Source: Strix aluco (Eukaryota > Chordata > Aves > Strigiformes > Strigidae). From it: a stretch of DNA of 64,000 nucleotides. The DNA lies in contig NC_133938.1 of NCBI RefSeq assembly GCF_031877795.1, positions 16,462,920 to 16,526,919 on the forward strand, written 5' to 3'. The notes under the pieces were generated by a model. It was not told the origin of the DNA. It made no database searches and saw only the letters and a list, made by a program, of their open reading frames with translations. A program made the translations under genes and the position numbers. Shown here piece after piece: positions 23,224-37,200 of the stretch (position 1 is its first letter; every line of letters begins with the position of its first letter).

Positions 23224-26200
23224 CTGGTTAAATAAAATGCCAGTGAGTATTTGATTTTCCATGGAAGAAAGTAATTAAATGGCATATTTTATTTTTAGTG
23301 CTATATTATTTTAGCTTTATCCTTTTTTTCCACTATGTGATATTTTTGTATGGATTACAGGGGCTTTTGGTTACTAAGAACCCATAAATTCTAAAAAAGG
23401 CATGAAAAATCTCTATCTAACAAAAAATAATTGCCAGAGTTTAAATGTTATCTATTTAGACAATTGGTATCTTGATTCCTGAAACGCTGATGATTTCTGT
23501 ACTATATGCACAATATTCTCTCCCTGTTGAACCATCCTCACATTATTACAGCACATTTCCTAACTAACTGCAGACAGGTAATCCCAGAAAAATTCAGAAA
23601 GTGCTCAAGTAATTCGGGAGACTGAGGATGTCATGCTTCTGAACCCGATTAGACCCTGACCTTTCAAGTTCTCGAGCACTGCAGAGGGGGCTTCAGCAAA
23701 GACATTCCAGATGGGAGGCTGCAGCTCTGAAGCTGGTATCCTCGGACCTACAGGGAGTGACAGGGGAAGCCTCATGGCTTTTTCATAGAGGATCACCTAA
23801 AAAGGAATTCAAAAGCACATTCAAAACACACTTGTGCCAGATAATCACAGCAAACAGCTGAGCTCAGCTTTTTGTCCTATTTGGAATTTGATTTCAATTT
23901 CTTCTACTGTGGCTGGCAAAGAGTTTATGTGAACACAACTCATCTGACTCACTGTCCATGAGCTTTTTGGTTCTGCTTACAGTTTCTCTCATGGTGTGGG
24001 TCATCATCCAGATATTATTTGGGAGAGAATTAATTACTCCCCTTCAAAGGTGGTTAGGTGAACACTTATGCAGCTACTACAGATGGAAACACATGCCATT
24101 ATGAGTATGTGTCATTATGAGTACCCACAGCACTCTCTTTTTCCATGAACAAAATTGCTCCATGAATATCCTTGGATGTAATATAAAAAAGATTGAAAAG
24201 AAACAAAAGTTGTTTTCAACATTTGCACCCAAACCAATGCTTACTTAATTTTTCTTCCTCAGAATTGACCCACTGTAATTAAAATGCAACAGTCTCACTT
24301 TTCTACTAGGAAAAAATAGGAGAATGATAATAATATTTCATAATTACATCAGGAAGCTTGATGACAACATCACATGTCCTCGGAGAAGTTAGAGCCACGA
24401 TCACCCTGGCTTGTTGAGAAGGATTCTTGTCTGTTTTTTCAGAGAATCCCAGCATAAATGCAGCCCCAGGGACAAACTTGTAAAACCTTCAAAAATTCAA
24501 ATCAGAAAGACTGATGAAATAGAGAAGCAAAAAGCAGCACACATCCCAAGCAGGTTGTCTCACTTCTGTGTGTAAGTAGCATACGGAGTCTTCAGGATCG
24601 CTGGTTAGGTCCCCATCACCACTCTGCTTTACTGATCAAGTGTTCAGTGAAAGGAAGGATCTGTTTCTCAGTTTTCAGTAATTACATCCAGTATAAAGAA
24701 TTACTGTACCTTACTATAGGGCGGCTATGGTCTTCTAATCAGCCTTTATGTCGGAAGGCAATACTCGTACAGATCAGAGAATAAAATAATAGTCGGTGCT
24801 TTAACCCCTAGAACCTCATGGGTGGATGCTGATTTTTCCCAGTTGACGAATATCATGAACAAGTGTCACTAAAGACTAAAACCTCACCATTCTGCAATGG
24901 ATCTGACACTTGAAGGAACTTTAGGCCACTCCAGTTTCACTTGTACAGCAGGGTGGGCAGCAAACCGCCCAGTTACCAGCTCCATTGAAATCTTGTAGTC
25001 CTTGCAATTCCGGCCCCATTTGAGGTAAGCCTATAATGGAGAGAGAAATGGTCCATTTTTAAATGCATGGAACATGGTTTTCCTGTGATGCATACGGCTG
25101 TATATAACTATTTTTGAGCCTTACCGCTGCCTTGTGAGCATTGAGGACTGAAGCATCAGCACAGAGCTTCCACTTGCTTGAATCTGTGAGGTTTGACACA
25201 AATACCTGCATCCGGGGCCTGATGGAGTCAATATCAGCATATACCGCGAGCTGGAGGCCTCCTATCTTCTTATTGTTACGAATGCCGTAAAGAAAACCAG
25301 CTAATACTGGTGCTTTAACATCTCCCAAAAACTTAGGCTAAGAAGAAGGGGGAGAAAGTATGCAAAGAATATAATTATAAAAGGGTTACCATGGAACATT
25401 TTAGTTCCAAGATCTGATAAATGAAAAATAAGCAACTAAACTGCAAATATATACCAGCGTATGTACCACACATGCCTATAAACTCTCATGCATATTTTTT
25501 TACTGTGCATGTGCTTCTGCATGCACAGATGGATTTTACCACTGTATTTTATATGAGCCAAAATTTGTGCCATTTCCTGAGCTACAGTTGATACCGTGGA
25601 AATATTCATATCATTAGGATACAGTAACAACTATATGATTTGGGCTTCATTTTTAATACCCATATATTTGCCTGTGAATGAAAGAAAGTGGTTCAATTTG
25701 ACTAACATCAGCTGTCAGTTGTACTCATCACTCATTCTCACAACAATGACATCCCCCAGCTAGTGTGTTCCTGTTTGTCTGTCTGGTGGGTCTGTTGGCT
25801 GTCACCTCACACTTCAGCTGTGACTTCTGTGGGGCAGGCAGGTTTTGTGTTTGCACAGCACCCTAGCACAATATATAATCCAGCACGTTGTCTCTAACAT
25901 TGAGAACCTCCCCCCTTGACAGCAGGGCCTTAAGGATGCTATGACCTGCAATTCCTTCACTCCATTGTCGGACTTCACTTTATCACTTGCCCCAGGGACA
26001 AGCCTGTATACATCAGACTGGGTGGTAGTGAGGAGCCAAGGTGCTACATGTCAATTCTGGAGCATGCCTTCTGCTGAGGCTCCTCTTAGCCTCAGCCTCC
26101 ACCACCACTATGCTTGCACTGGCACTGCAACACCTCAGCTTCCTTCCTGGTTGCAGAGGTCACAAGATCAGTCTCTGAAGGCACCTGCTGGGTGGGATTC

Positions 26201-28053
26201 CCATGAGGGAAGGGTCATGGTACAAGTAAGAAGGGTCCTCACCTCACTGCAGAGGAAAGTGTGTGTGGGAACTATGATGTGTGTCTCACTCTTCATTGAT
26301 CCCTGAGACTTGAGAGGTTGGTATTTCTCTCTTCCCAATATCCTAGCTGTGCAATTACTGCAAGTGCATGACCACTCTGCCATTCCTCCAAGCTGTCAAA
26401 AAACCCCTAAAAGTGATGCAACTAACCCTGGAAACAGCTCGAGATGAGGCATGACTGGATCTGGTAGAGGAGTATGTGCTGCTAAGTTGGTCAGCTGGGA
26501 GTTTCCTTTTTGGGAACTGCAAGAAGAAAACACATCATGCTCAAGACGGTAACTTAAAAGCATGTTTGAAGAAATTGCAGTAGGCAGTGCTGTAGAATAC
26601 TCTCTGTCATAGCATTTGGTGTTGATAAACTTGCACCCCAACCCTGAGCAGCTCCATGACTAGCAATATGCTTTGTTCTGCTTAGTACATGTGATCTAGC
26701 TCTGAAGAATCTTGTTTACCCAAATACATCTGACCCCTCGGAAGAGACAAATAAGATACATGTCTAGATGAGAATTTCCAGTGTGAAAAAACAATGAACC
26801 AGAGCAAGTCAAACTGAACCAGCCTCTTGATTCAATATGAAAGACCAGAACTGATTCATTTTACTTCTGGAAGGGCCTGATCAACTGGAGGACACACTGA
26901 ATGGACGAACAGAATGGAAAGGAACAACTGAATGGACACACAGAGCTGAACTTCTTACTTTTTCAGGAACACTAATATCAAGTACACTGCTCCTGACTGG
27001 CTCATGCCCTGGTAAGAATCTTCTGCTGAACTAAACTACCATAAAATAAGGTATCCTCCCCCATTTGTCAATATCACTATCCCGGTGTGTATCAACAGTG
27101 ATGCCAACCCAAGAAACCAAGTGATCAAAGCCAGTCAAATGACCCAAGCTCCTGATGGTAGGATCTTTGTTTCTCCAAAGTGTGCATCACCAGTCCCTTG
27201 TACTGCATTGGTAGAGGTTTGCATCTGCTTTGCAGAGCCACAAATGGCATCATGTGCACAACATAAAGGAGAGCATAGCTCTCTGTCTTTATGCATCTCG
27301 GAAGAACCATTACGGCTGATTTGGTGTTCTAAATGTTATCAGTACTGTAATTTTCCTCAACAAAGACAACAAGTTGCTTGTAAGGTTTCCATTTGACTCA
27401 TGACAGATTCCGTACTTAATTTACTGAGGAAAGAAAAACTCACCTCTTGTCTATGCGCTGATCTAAAGCGATACTGATAAATCTCATCATCTCCCTTTGA
27501 AAATGATAAAAACAAGATGAAAAGTCCCAGAAGAAATGCTGCAATTACATTGAAATCTAAGCACTGGGAATTAAGTAAGAATTTTACTAATTATCATTCA
27601 TACATAGTTCTGTTAGTCACAAGCACATAGTGTAAGACTTGAAGTAGTTTATATAAAGCACTAATGCTCCTACCAAAAAATTAAGACAGAAACATGGAAT
27701 GTATTGACAGAGAGTAGTAAAGTGGCAAATATGGTTCCCTGCTTATAACAAAAGTTTCAACAAACTTGTGGAAACTTTTGAGATGCTTTGAAGTAGACAT
27801 CTGAGCCAATGATTGCAGGTGTGTTTGCAGAATGAATTTTGCAATTTTATGTTTCTAAAATTTACTGTGTCAACTCATAATTTCCTGATTTATGATGAAA
27901 AGCCATCTGCCATCAGAAATGTGATTCATGACTTTAGCAGCATCAGTCAATTTACTGACAAACTTACCCATATTTTGGAATATCTGCTGCTGCTGCTGCC
28001 ACCTTCCAGATGTCCTGAATGATGCCCATGGCTACGGTGACTCAATGACTCGC

Positions 28054-28084
<31 letters not shown>

Positions 28085-28143
28085 ACTGCTGCTGCCATTC
28101 AGATACCTTGAGTGATGCCCATGGCTATGGTGACTTGATGACT

Positions 28144-28174
<31 letters not shown>

Positions 28175-28185
28175 ACTGCTCTTCT

Positions 28186-28219
<34 letters not shown>

Positions 28220-31200
28220 ACTGCTCTTCTTACTACTACTACTGCTGCTACTGCTACTCTTGCTGCTGCTGCTGCTGCCATTCAGATACCTTGAGTGATG
28301 CCCATGGCTATGGTGACTCGATGACTTCCTGCTGCTGCTGCTGCTGCTACTGCTCCTCCTCCTCCTACTACTACTACTACTACTGCTACTGCTACTCTTC
28401 CTGCTGCTGCTACTGCTGCTACTGCTCCTACTACTACTACTACCACTACTCTTGCTGCTGCTGCTACCACTGCTGCTGCTGCTGCTCTTGCTACTTCTGC
28501 CACTACTGCTACTGCTGCTGCTCTTGCTGCTTGCATCTTTATTTCTCGTTTGCTTTACTTGATCATTCTCATCTTCATCCACAGCCTTTTTACGATCAGG
28601 AGAAGCAGAAGATGATGAGGAAGATGAGGAGACAGCTGAGGAGGCAGAAGATGAGCTGGAGGGATTTTTTGCTTTGGGGTCTGTCCCAAGCTCTGTTAGC
28701 ATAGTGTTTCCTTTCTTAGAAGGTTGCTTCTTCCGGTGTCGTGTTTTATTTGCAACCTGCAAAAACAGTTCAAAGAGTAGTGCAAGAGAGGGGATGCGTC
28801 TGGTTCTGTATTTACAAAGTAAAACTTCTCTGAGTGTCAGACAAGCTCCTCACATTCAGCCTTTCAAGGAACACCTTCCCTGCCTTGTTCACTGAAGAAG
28901 CTGCAGCACTCCCTTAGATCCACTCCACCCAGCTAAAATCTAGCCTAGCATGGAGGACCAGCCCCAGCTGGATGCACCCCATAAGATGAATCCCTCTAGA
29001 TGTGGCACTGGCTGACAGGCCTCGCACTAGCACCTTTCAAACTAGCCCCATCTTTGCTTTTCCATGTCAGCTTTCCACACTGAACTTCAAATTCTTGGCT
29101 TCATTTATGGGTAAATATTCCCCCCTTCCATGCTCAAAGCCTCTTACCCTGAACACGTTTTCAATGCCTAGAATCTTCTTCAGTTTAGCTTGAATGTCCT
29201 CATAAGGAGATGACTCATCCTCTTCCTCAGACTCTGAGTTTACCACATGAATTATTTTGGAAGCTGCTTTTGATCCTGCCTGAATCTCCAGCTGAATTTT
29301 GTCAATATCAGCATCTGTTTGAACTACACACCAATTGCACACATTAGAAGGTTATACTGTTTCAAATAGCACTGCCAAACCTAAGATGACAAGACTTGTG
29401 CTCAGTATCATACCTGGCATCAAGACTACTTTAGCTTCATGTTCTCCAATTAACCTGTGCAAATACGTATTTTTTAGGAAACTGGCATCTCGTGACCTTC
29501 TGGAAAAGCAGAACTGACAACCAAGATGATGCAGTTTGATGCAAATGTCTTGTTTATGAGTTTTTCTTCCTGTGCTGTGGTAAAGATCCTCTTGAGAGCT
29601 ATAGGTATATTTCCTTGGAATGCTGTCATCTCCTTGCTGCATTGGAGATGAGTATGTGAATAGTATTGGGAGCATATCATAGGCAAGAGTGAAATTGCAG
29701 ACATGTGCATCATGGAGAGGGTACATATTACCATATAAGCAAAAAGGAATAGGTTACCGTTGTGAAACCTTCACTGGAAGCTCTCTCTGACGGCTTGAAA
29801 GGTTCTTCCACAATATCTGATGAAGCATCTCCTGGGAGAATTGAGGTCCTCTTTTCAACACCTAGTTCTCCTATATTTCTTGATACAGCAAAAGCCTTAT
29901 GTCTGTTGAGATATGCGCAAAAAATGGTAAAGTATTCTGACCCCTTGTCTTTGGATTAAATTAAATGCGTCCCTGTGGGTATCATGTGACAGCACAGAGA
30001 TATGTTGTTTGAACATAGGGATTGTATATGCAACTATAAGTATAAATATTATTAAAGACAAATAAAAGTTCATGACAAATATCAGTTCCTTATATCACCA
30101 GAAGTTTTCAAAATCTGGATAAATTTAAATACATTTCTAAAACATGAAAGGCATTCATTTAAAAAATAAAAATTAAAAACCCTAAAAGACAATAAAATAA
30201 TAAATAAATAAATAAAATTTAAACACAGAAAATAATGAAAAAATTAAAATAAAAATTAAATTCCTAAATAATTTAGGTATCTTTTGACTTTTAACTCTCT
30301 TATTTCTCTTCCTTGTTCTTTATCCCAAAGATTCTGCTACACACTGAAAAGTCACTCTGCCTATCTAAAAACCTCAGCAGGACATCAGTGAATATGAACT
30401 TCATAAGGTTTCAGCAACAGAAAGTATTCTGAAGTAATGCTACTGTACCTTCCAACTACTATCTCAGTTTCCTCGTGGCATGGATTTGTTTCAATCTTAA
30501 TATTTTTCAGTTTCATGTCCACCTTGGCATCAAATTTCAATGGCACTCTTGTCAGGACCTTGCCTTGAATTTCAACAGCATGTTGAAAGTATTCTGTGTT
30601 GACACCCATTGTTGCAACTGTATATATGTATAAGCTGAAACAGAGTGAAGTGGTCAGATGTAAGAAAGGTGCTCTTTTTTAACATGTGGTTCTGCCTTTT
30701 CTTAAAACCCTCCATCATATGTAAAGCCTTAGAAACTTGCCATACCTAGGGTTTATGTCAGACCGAATCTGAATGGTGGATTCAAGCAACTGGGAAGGTC
30801 TAAAATCTCCAGTTAAAGCAGGGGTTATCTTTCCATCAACTGCAAACAACAGAGCAAGACACAGTTTTCAGGAAGAGGTAATATTCTTGCTAACACAACA
30901 AATATGGCTGGAAAACAAGACAGACTTTGGGGTACATGAGATCTTTTATGAATATGAAAAATACTGAAAATATACAGAAAGCTTGTTCTGTAGGCAAACG
31001 TTCTGATGCAACATATTGAAAATGGAAATAAAAATATAGTAAGAAAATAAAGAGCTGATCCAAATGGAAAGTTTGTTAATTAGTATAACATTAAAATTTC
31101 AGAAATGCAAGAAGCCAGAAGACAGACTGAATAGTGAGCAAACGGTCTAAACAAACCCTGCTCTCCAATCTTTCCTCACACCAAGTGTGAGCATCTTTCT

Positions 31201-34200
31201 TCTACTGTGGACCCAAAACGGAACATTGTACTCCAGATGCAGCCTCAGATGCATTAAATAGAGGGGGAGGAATAATTTTCGTGCTAGCTCTGCTCTTGCT
31301 GTTACAGTCAATGATGCAGTTGGCCTTCATCACCACAAGAGCACACTGCTGATTCACTATACCAGTTTGTTCCCCAGGCCTCTCAGCCCTTTTCTGCAAA
31401 GCTGCTTTATGTCTGGGTGATGCCCAGCCTATATACTTGCATGGGTTACTCCATCCCAGGTGAAGGACTTTGCACTGCCTTTGTGAGATTTCAGCACACT
31501 TCTGTCAGGCCATCCCTCCAGCCTGTCAGGGTCCCCTGGGGTGGCAGCCTGCCCCCCTCTGCCCACTGCAGTTACCATTCCCATGAATTCAATGTCATCA
31601 CTGACATAGATTTGCTGAGGGTGCCTTCTTTTCAAGGTTCAGATTGTTAAAAGAGACAATGAACAGCTAGCGATGGAGGAACGTTGCTCATAACAAGCCC
31701 CAATTAGACTTTCATCTGTTGACTACTCTTGGAGATCAGCAGTCCAGACAGCCTTCACTCAGTTTGTAGCCCATCCATCCAATCCATACCTCCCCAACTT
31801 GGCTACAAGGATGTTATTTTATAAAAAACAAGCAACAACAAAAAGAAACACCCACAAAACAAGGGGAAGGTGATCAAAGATGTTATTAAATCAAACTAAC
31901 AAACCAAAAGCCAAGACCAGTGAAGGGTGAGCACATATGGGACTTCTATAAAGGGCACAGGTACCTGTAGTTCCCCCTTCATTCCTTATGTGGTGTCAGC
32001 AGAAGAAAGGGTCAGTTTTGCCTAAACTAAAAGTCTGCTGCACAACAAACAGTTTGATCACTGAATTAACTTCTTGATAAGTATTCGTACTTGCATATTT
32101 ATTCTTTTAAAACAGAGCTCTCTCTTCACAAGCCCTCTTCTCTTCCTGCCTTCTTTAACGTTACTGGTAGTTCTCTTTTGATTGTCTTTTATTTTCGTTT
32201 CTGTTTAAATCACCACTGAATCCTGATTAGTTTGTATGTGCATCTCACAGGAGCCACACCCTTCTGCCCATGTCTGCATCAGCTCCTGAGGCAGCTTTTG
32301 TTTTTTCTGGCCTTGAATGCTGTGACCTTTCTCTCTCTGGTTTCCCAGATTCTCACCTCACTTTCTCTGTCTTCAATCCATTCAAAGATGAGACAGAAAT
32401 CAGCTGTGTCCAGCTTCTCTTCAAACATCTTCACTACCTCCCCTCCACTACAAAAATTAATTTATTTTTCTAACTTCCTGTTCTCCCACTTCCTTCTCCA
32501 TCCCCTCTTAGACTGTCTCTGCATCCCCTGCTCAGAGCTCACAGGACTGACCTCATACTTCCCAACTCACCGTTGACTGCTGCACGTGCCAGAGCAGTCG
32601 TGTATGACCCGTACTCCAGCGGCAGACCAGTGCAGGTTGGAATGATGTATCGTAGCTCTCCCAGCCACACCGGCTGCGTCCATTGTCCTGCAATGCCACT
32701 GCGGATTTGGCTGGCTATTCGCTTCATCACTGTGCTCCTGTCAGCAGGTTCTAGCACAGTCTGCAGTAAAACAGAGATCAAAGAGGTTGGAATATAAAAG
32801 TACAATGGTGTCAAATCTTGCAAAGAAAAGTGGGGAACCCTGGTACCTTCACAGCCTGATGCAAGACTTCCTTATTGATGTTGACGTAAGCCAGCTCTTG
32901 GCCAAATAGTTTCAAGTAGGCTGATATCAAGGGGGTTTCTGTTGGCAGCTCCTTCCACCCCAGCAGCTAGGGAACAGGTAAAGAAACAATCAAAGTTCCT
33001 TAATGCAACACTTTACAAATGGTAATTCAGCAAGGTGATCAAACCTATCACTGACCAAGCTGCAATTTTCCATTGCTGTTTGTGTTTCTTTGCTGTTTTA
33101 TAAATAGCACAGCATCACTAACTCGGACTTACTCCCAGTCATTGAGGTGCCCACGAATAGCCTCCTGTCCAGTGTTTTGTATTCCGATGCAATAACATTT
33201 ACACAGATGGGCTAGGCCATTAATACCACTAAATCCCATTTGAAATCACAGCAATAAATCACCTTTCCTCTTGAAGACAAAGGTATATTCTTGTAAACTA
33301 AGTGAAGTAGATGAAGGGAGGAATGGTGAAGCCTACCAGGCATGAGGCACCATGCTGCAATGCCTGCCTCCCCCCTCTCCTCCTGTGCTCCTTCCGCAGC
33401 CATGCATGAGGTGAGGATGAGGCAGGGACAGAGCGAGAATTTGAAGAAGCTATCACAACCATCGCAGGAGTGATGTCTCCTGTAGTCCTCCTGCAGATCT
33501 CTCTTTCACAGAAATACTTACTGCTAGGTGGGTAGTTTACCTTCTGAGACAGGGCTTAACTAGTACAAGAAGCCTTGCTAAATACCCCTTCATATAACCC
33601 ACACATTGCACTACTGAAAATACCTACAGCTTTTCCAATCTCCTTTATCTTTTTGTATGTGGGATATTCAGCAAATGGGATATTTTGTTTCATGATGACA
33701 TCTGTGAGGCCTTCCACGCGGACACCAACCTACCAAAACAGCATGAGAAGGAGCAGTCTGAGACATACTTACAGAGACAAAACTTTGCTGTCAATTTTCA
33801 TTTTAATTTGCTTTATTATTGGTTTAGGTGAATATTTACCTCCACCAGATCAGCCACTGACCCTGCAGAATACGCCATCAGCTTGGAAATTATTGCTGAT
33901 GGGAACATCGTTCTTGGGCTGTTCATAACAAAGACATCTCCAGCAGCACCAACTTTATAGTTATCTATGGCAGAAGTAAACAAAAGACACATCCTTTTTC
34001 TAACCACTCTGCTTATCATTCAAGATCATATTCCTACAGCTTTTTCCATTGCCAACTCTAAGATATATCATTACATAAATGTTAACTGTTTAGGCCCATA
34101 TTAATAAATGGCTACTTATGCACTTTTAAATATGTGACTGTCACATTTAATTCAATTTCTTATTGACACACTGAATGCGATATTTCTCCAAAGGACATAA

Positions 34201-37200
34201 TGTCTCTTCAGAATGGATTTCTGAAGTGAAAGTTTCCTGGTCACTGAAATGGTTTTACTCACCAAAGAAACCACCGATACGCACGACCTTGCTATACCGA
34301 TAGCTCAGCCTGTCCAGTTTGGGGGCCAGCAGCTTAAGGGCGATATTGCAAGCTGAAGATCTAAACAAAATGAGAAAGATAATAACATCCAGAAATAAGC
34401 TGCACCCCATCAGAATATAAACTGAATTCAGTTTGTCAGCACAGGCAGTGCTCACTAACAAGAATGTAACAGAATTTAATATTTGCAGAAGATCACCTAC
34501 CTCGTTCCTGTCTCTACTTACATGTTGTACATGTACGGCAATCTGCTCTTCGACAAAGCCTTCATGTGGGAATACACAAAACTAGCCACTTGCAAATTGC
34601 TCTCCTTCATTGCCACATTAGCTATCGTTGTTATTAAAGGAAGGGCAGGCCTTGTCTCAAAGATAACAGCACAAGCCATCATTCGCACTTCAGGGGGAAG
34701 CGACTGTTCTGCAAGGATCTGGATGAGATATCCCTGCACCTGCAGAGAGAAAAGAGTGTCTGGAGTTGCCCGTAATTGTGACTGTTTTTTCAGACTGGAT
34801 ACATGCATAACCTGCAAGAAATATGGGAGAGGGGGACATTGTCCCTGCAGAAAGATCTCCTGATCTTTTTTATTGCATGGTTCTACATAATTTTATTAAG
34901 GCAACTGAAAGGGCAATGGAGGAACAGCCCCACGGAGAAGGGCTGGCACTGAATCTAAAATAAATGTCCCTGTATCAGTGTATTGGATCAACCCACCACA
35001 ATCCAAAAGACATTAGCATAGCTTTTTGCATTACTGATGTTCAAAGATCGGTGAGTATCTTCAGAAGAAACAACTGGAGATAAGAAGACAGATTCATTCT
35101 TTGGAGTAACTCTACTGACTCAGTGAGCATGCTTCACTATTTTAGACCACTTTTAAAAGCAGAGCTTCAGCAGCTCACCAAAGACAGTCTGAGTGGATGC
35201 TGTCTCATATAGCTCCTATATCTAAACCATGGGAAAGGCAGGAGTCTTGCCTACGCTCACCATGCCAGCAACCTCAGCAGAAGGTCAGTGGTGACTCATC
35301 CAACCTTAAGGAAAGGGTCTAAAAGAGACAGAGCAATGTCAACATTTTGCCTAGGAGGTCAACAGAAAGTGTGTCTTTCTTCTGACTATGGACACAGTTT
35401 AAAATATATGTTTGACTTTTAGGTGGCTAAATTTCCACCATATATAACTAGCACAGGACTCAACTGGTTATGACATACAACTAAAAAAACAGTGCTGATA
35501 TCCTTCTGAGAGATTCTTACTGACTAATAGTTATTACAGCTTAGCAGAAAACATCAGCTGAAATATAAAATGTATTGTGTTCTTCTTAAAAATAATCCTT
35601 TTTTATTAAACATGCTGAATCACACATACGATACCATTAAATTCATTACCCTCACAGTATGTATTCTCTAATTCACTAAATCCCTGACAGATCCTACTTA
35701 CTGTTTTGGGGTCCTTCCAAGCTATTTTTCTGAAGGCCATTATAGCATCAATCTGAATGTGGATGGGGATATCAGAAGCACTGGATGAAAATATGGGAAG
35801 GAACTTCAGGATGCGCTTGATGCTGGCTGGTTCTCCCATGTTGCCAATGCACTTCAGAGCTAATTTCATTTTGTCTTCACGGCCCCTACTGATTGCTTCA
35901 TCTGCCAGGTCATGGATGGGCTATAGAAAAAGCACAGTTCAGTCTTCTCTTCCTAATATATAGATTGTGCACAGTCTTCCCCTTACCCACTGAAAAGCCT
36001 ATCACAATAAAGCAACTGGTTTTAATAAAATTACTCAATGATGGCTCCTCTTAGGATTTTACCTTATGATGTGAAAACTGTGTCTTCAATCATGAAGCAA
36101 ATATCTACATTAATAAAATGATTTATTGTCTTTGTTCTGAAGGAGACCTATGAAATGTGTATTTATAAGTCCAATTGCCATTTTTATACTGTATCTTAAA
36201 AGAATTAAGCTAATGTAATGAACATTACTAAGCTATTAAGACCCCGACAAAAAGCTGCCCACCTGAAAAGCTTCTCTAGGACAAGCTGAGGTCTGAGAAC
36301 AGTATCTATTGACCACAGAACTATATCCCAAGCAGGCAACTTGCTGAAGCGTGGGACTTTTCTGGATTCGAGAACTGGTCATTAAATCCTGGGGGGAAAA
36401 ACAGGGAAAAAAAGAATTTGATATTCAATACAGTGTTTCATATAGGTTTCAGAGCAGGAAAATCATCAGAGCTTATGTGAGAGGAGCAATTTCAGAATTA
36501 TCATTGTTCACATCTAAACAAATTAAATCAGCTTGTAGACATTTTACTTGTAAATTTCACTTAGGAGCTTAATTTCCCACTAGTTTCAATATACAGAAAT
36601 TTACATAGCACCATTTTGTTTTTCCTCAACTGAGCATAACACTGAAAATATAAAGATTATGGGTAAACATCAATCTATAATATCTTTAGAATAATGTACA
36701 ACTCAATTACATTAATGATGCATTCCCACATCATATCATTTTTTCCTATTTAAGAAGAATAATATTGACTAAAGATGGAAAAAATCCCATTCAGAATGAA
36801 TTATTCATTATAGTGTCAAAATATTTGATGTTTGCACTAATACTTTCACATGCAGCACTTTCCAGTTCATAGGAATAGTTTGCAATTAAAATTGCTGTTC
36901 AAGTGACATAACACACAAATCACCATTTGTTTCAGAAGAAAGAGATTGGACAAAGTTTTGTCTGTAGAAGGCATGACATGTGATCCCATAAAACTAAAAT
37001 GGGAATTATTCTCAGAAGCTCTTATGGGAGAAGGGCTTTTATATCCATGTAGCTAGATGAAGACACAGGACTGAACTCTCCTCTCATGTATGTAATGCCA
37101 AAAGAAATTCATGGTTCAAAATTGGCACAAAATTGGTGTACATGAGAGGAGAATCCAGTCTCTAATGTACTCAATAATTAAAGGCTGTCATCAATTATCA

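Noticed and set aside
25941-26306. A 121-codon plus-strand frame in VTG2 intron 25
   Set aside because: No domain, low-complexity composition, antisense inside an intron, and no splice or promoter signals of its own.
27928-28704. A 258-codon plus-strand frame rich in Cys and Tyr, plus Ala-rich minus frames, over the phosvitin exon
   Set aside because: They are alternative readings of the same AGC/GCT triplet array. Their composition (TGC, TAC, GCA) follows directly from the serine codons of VTG2.
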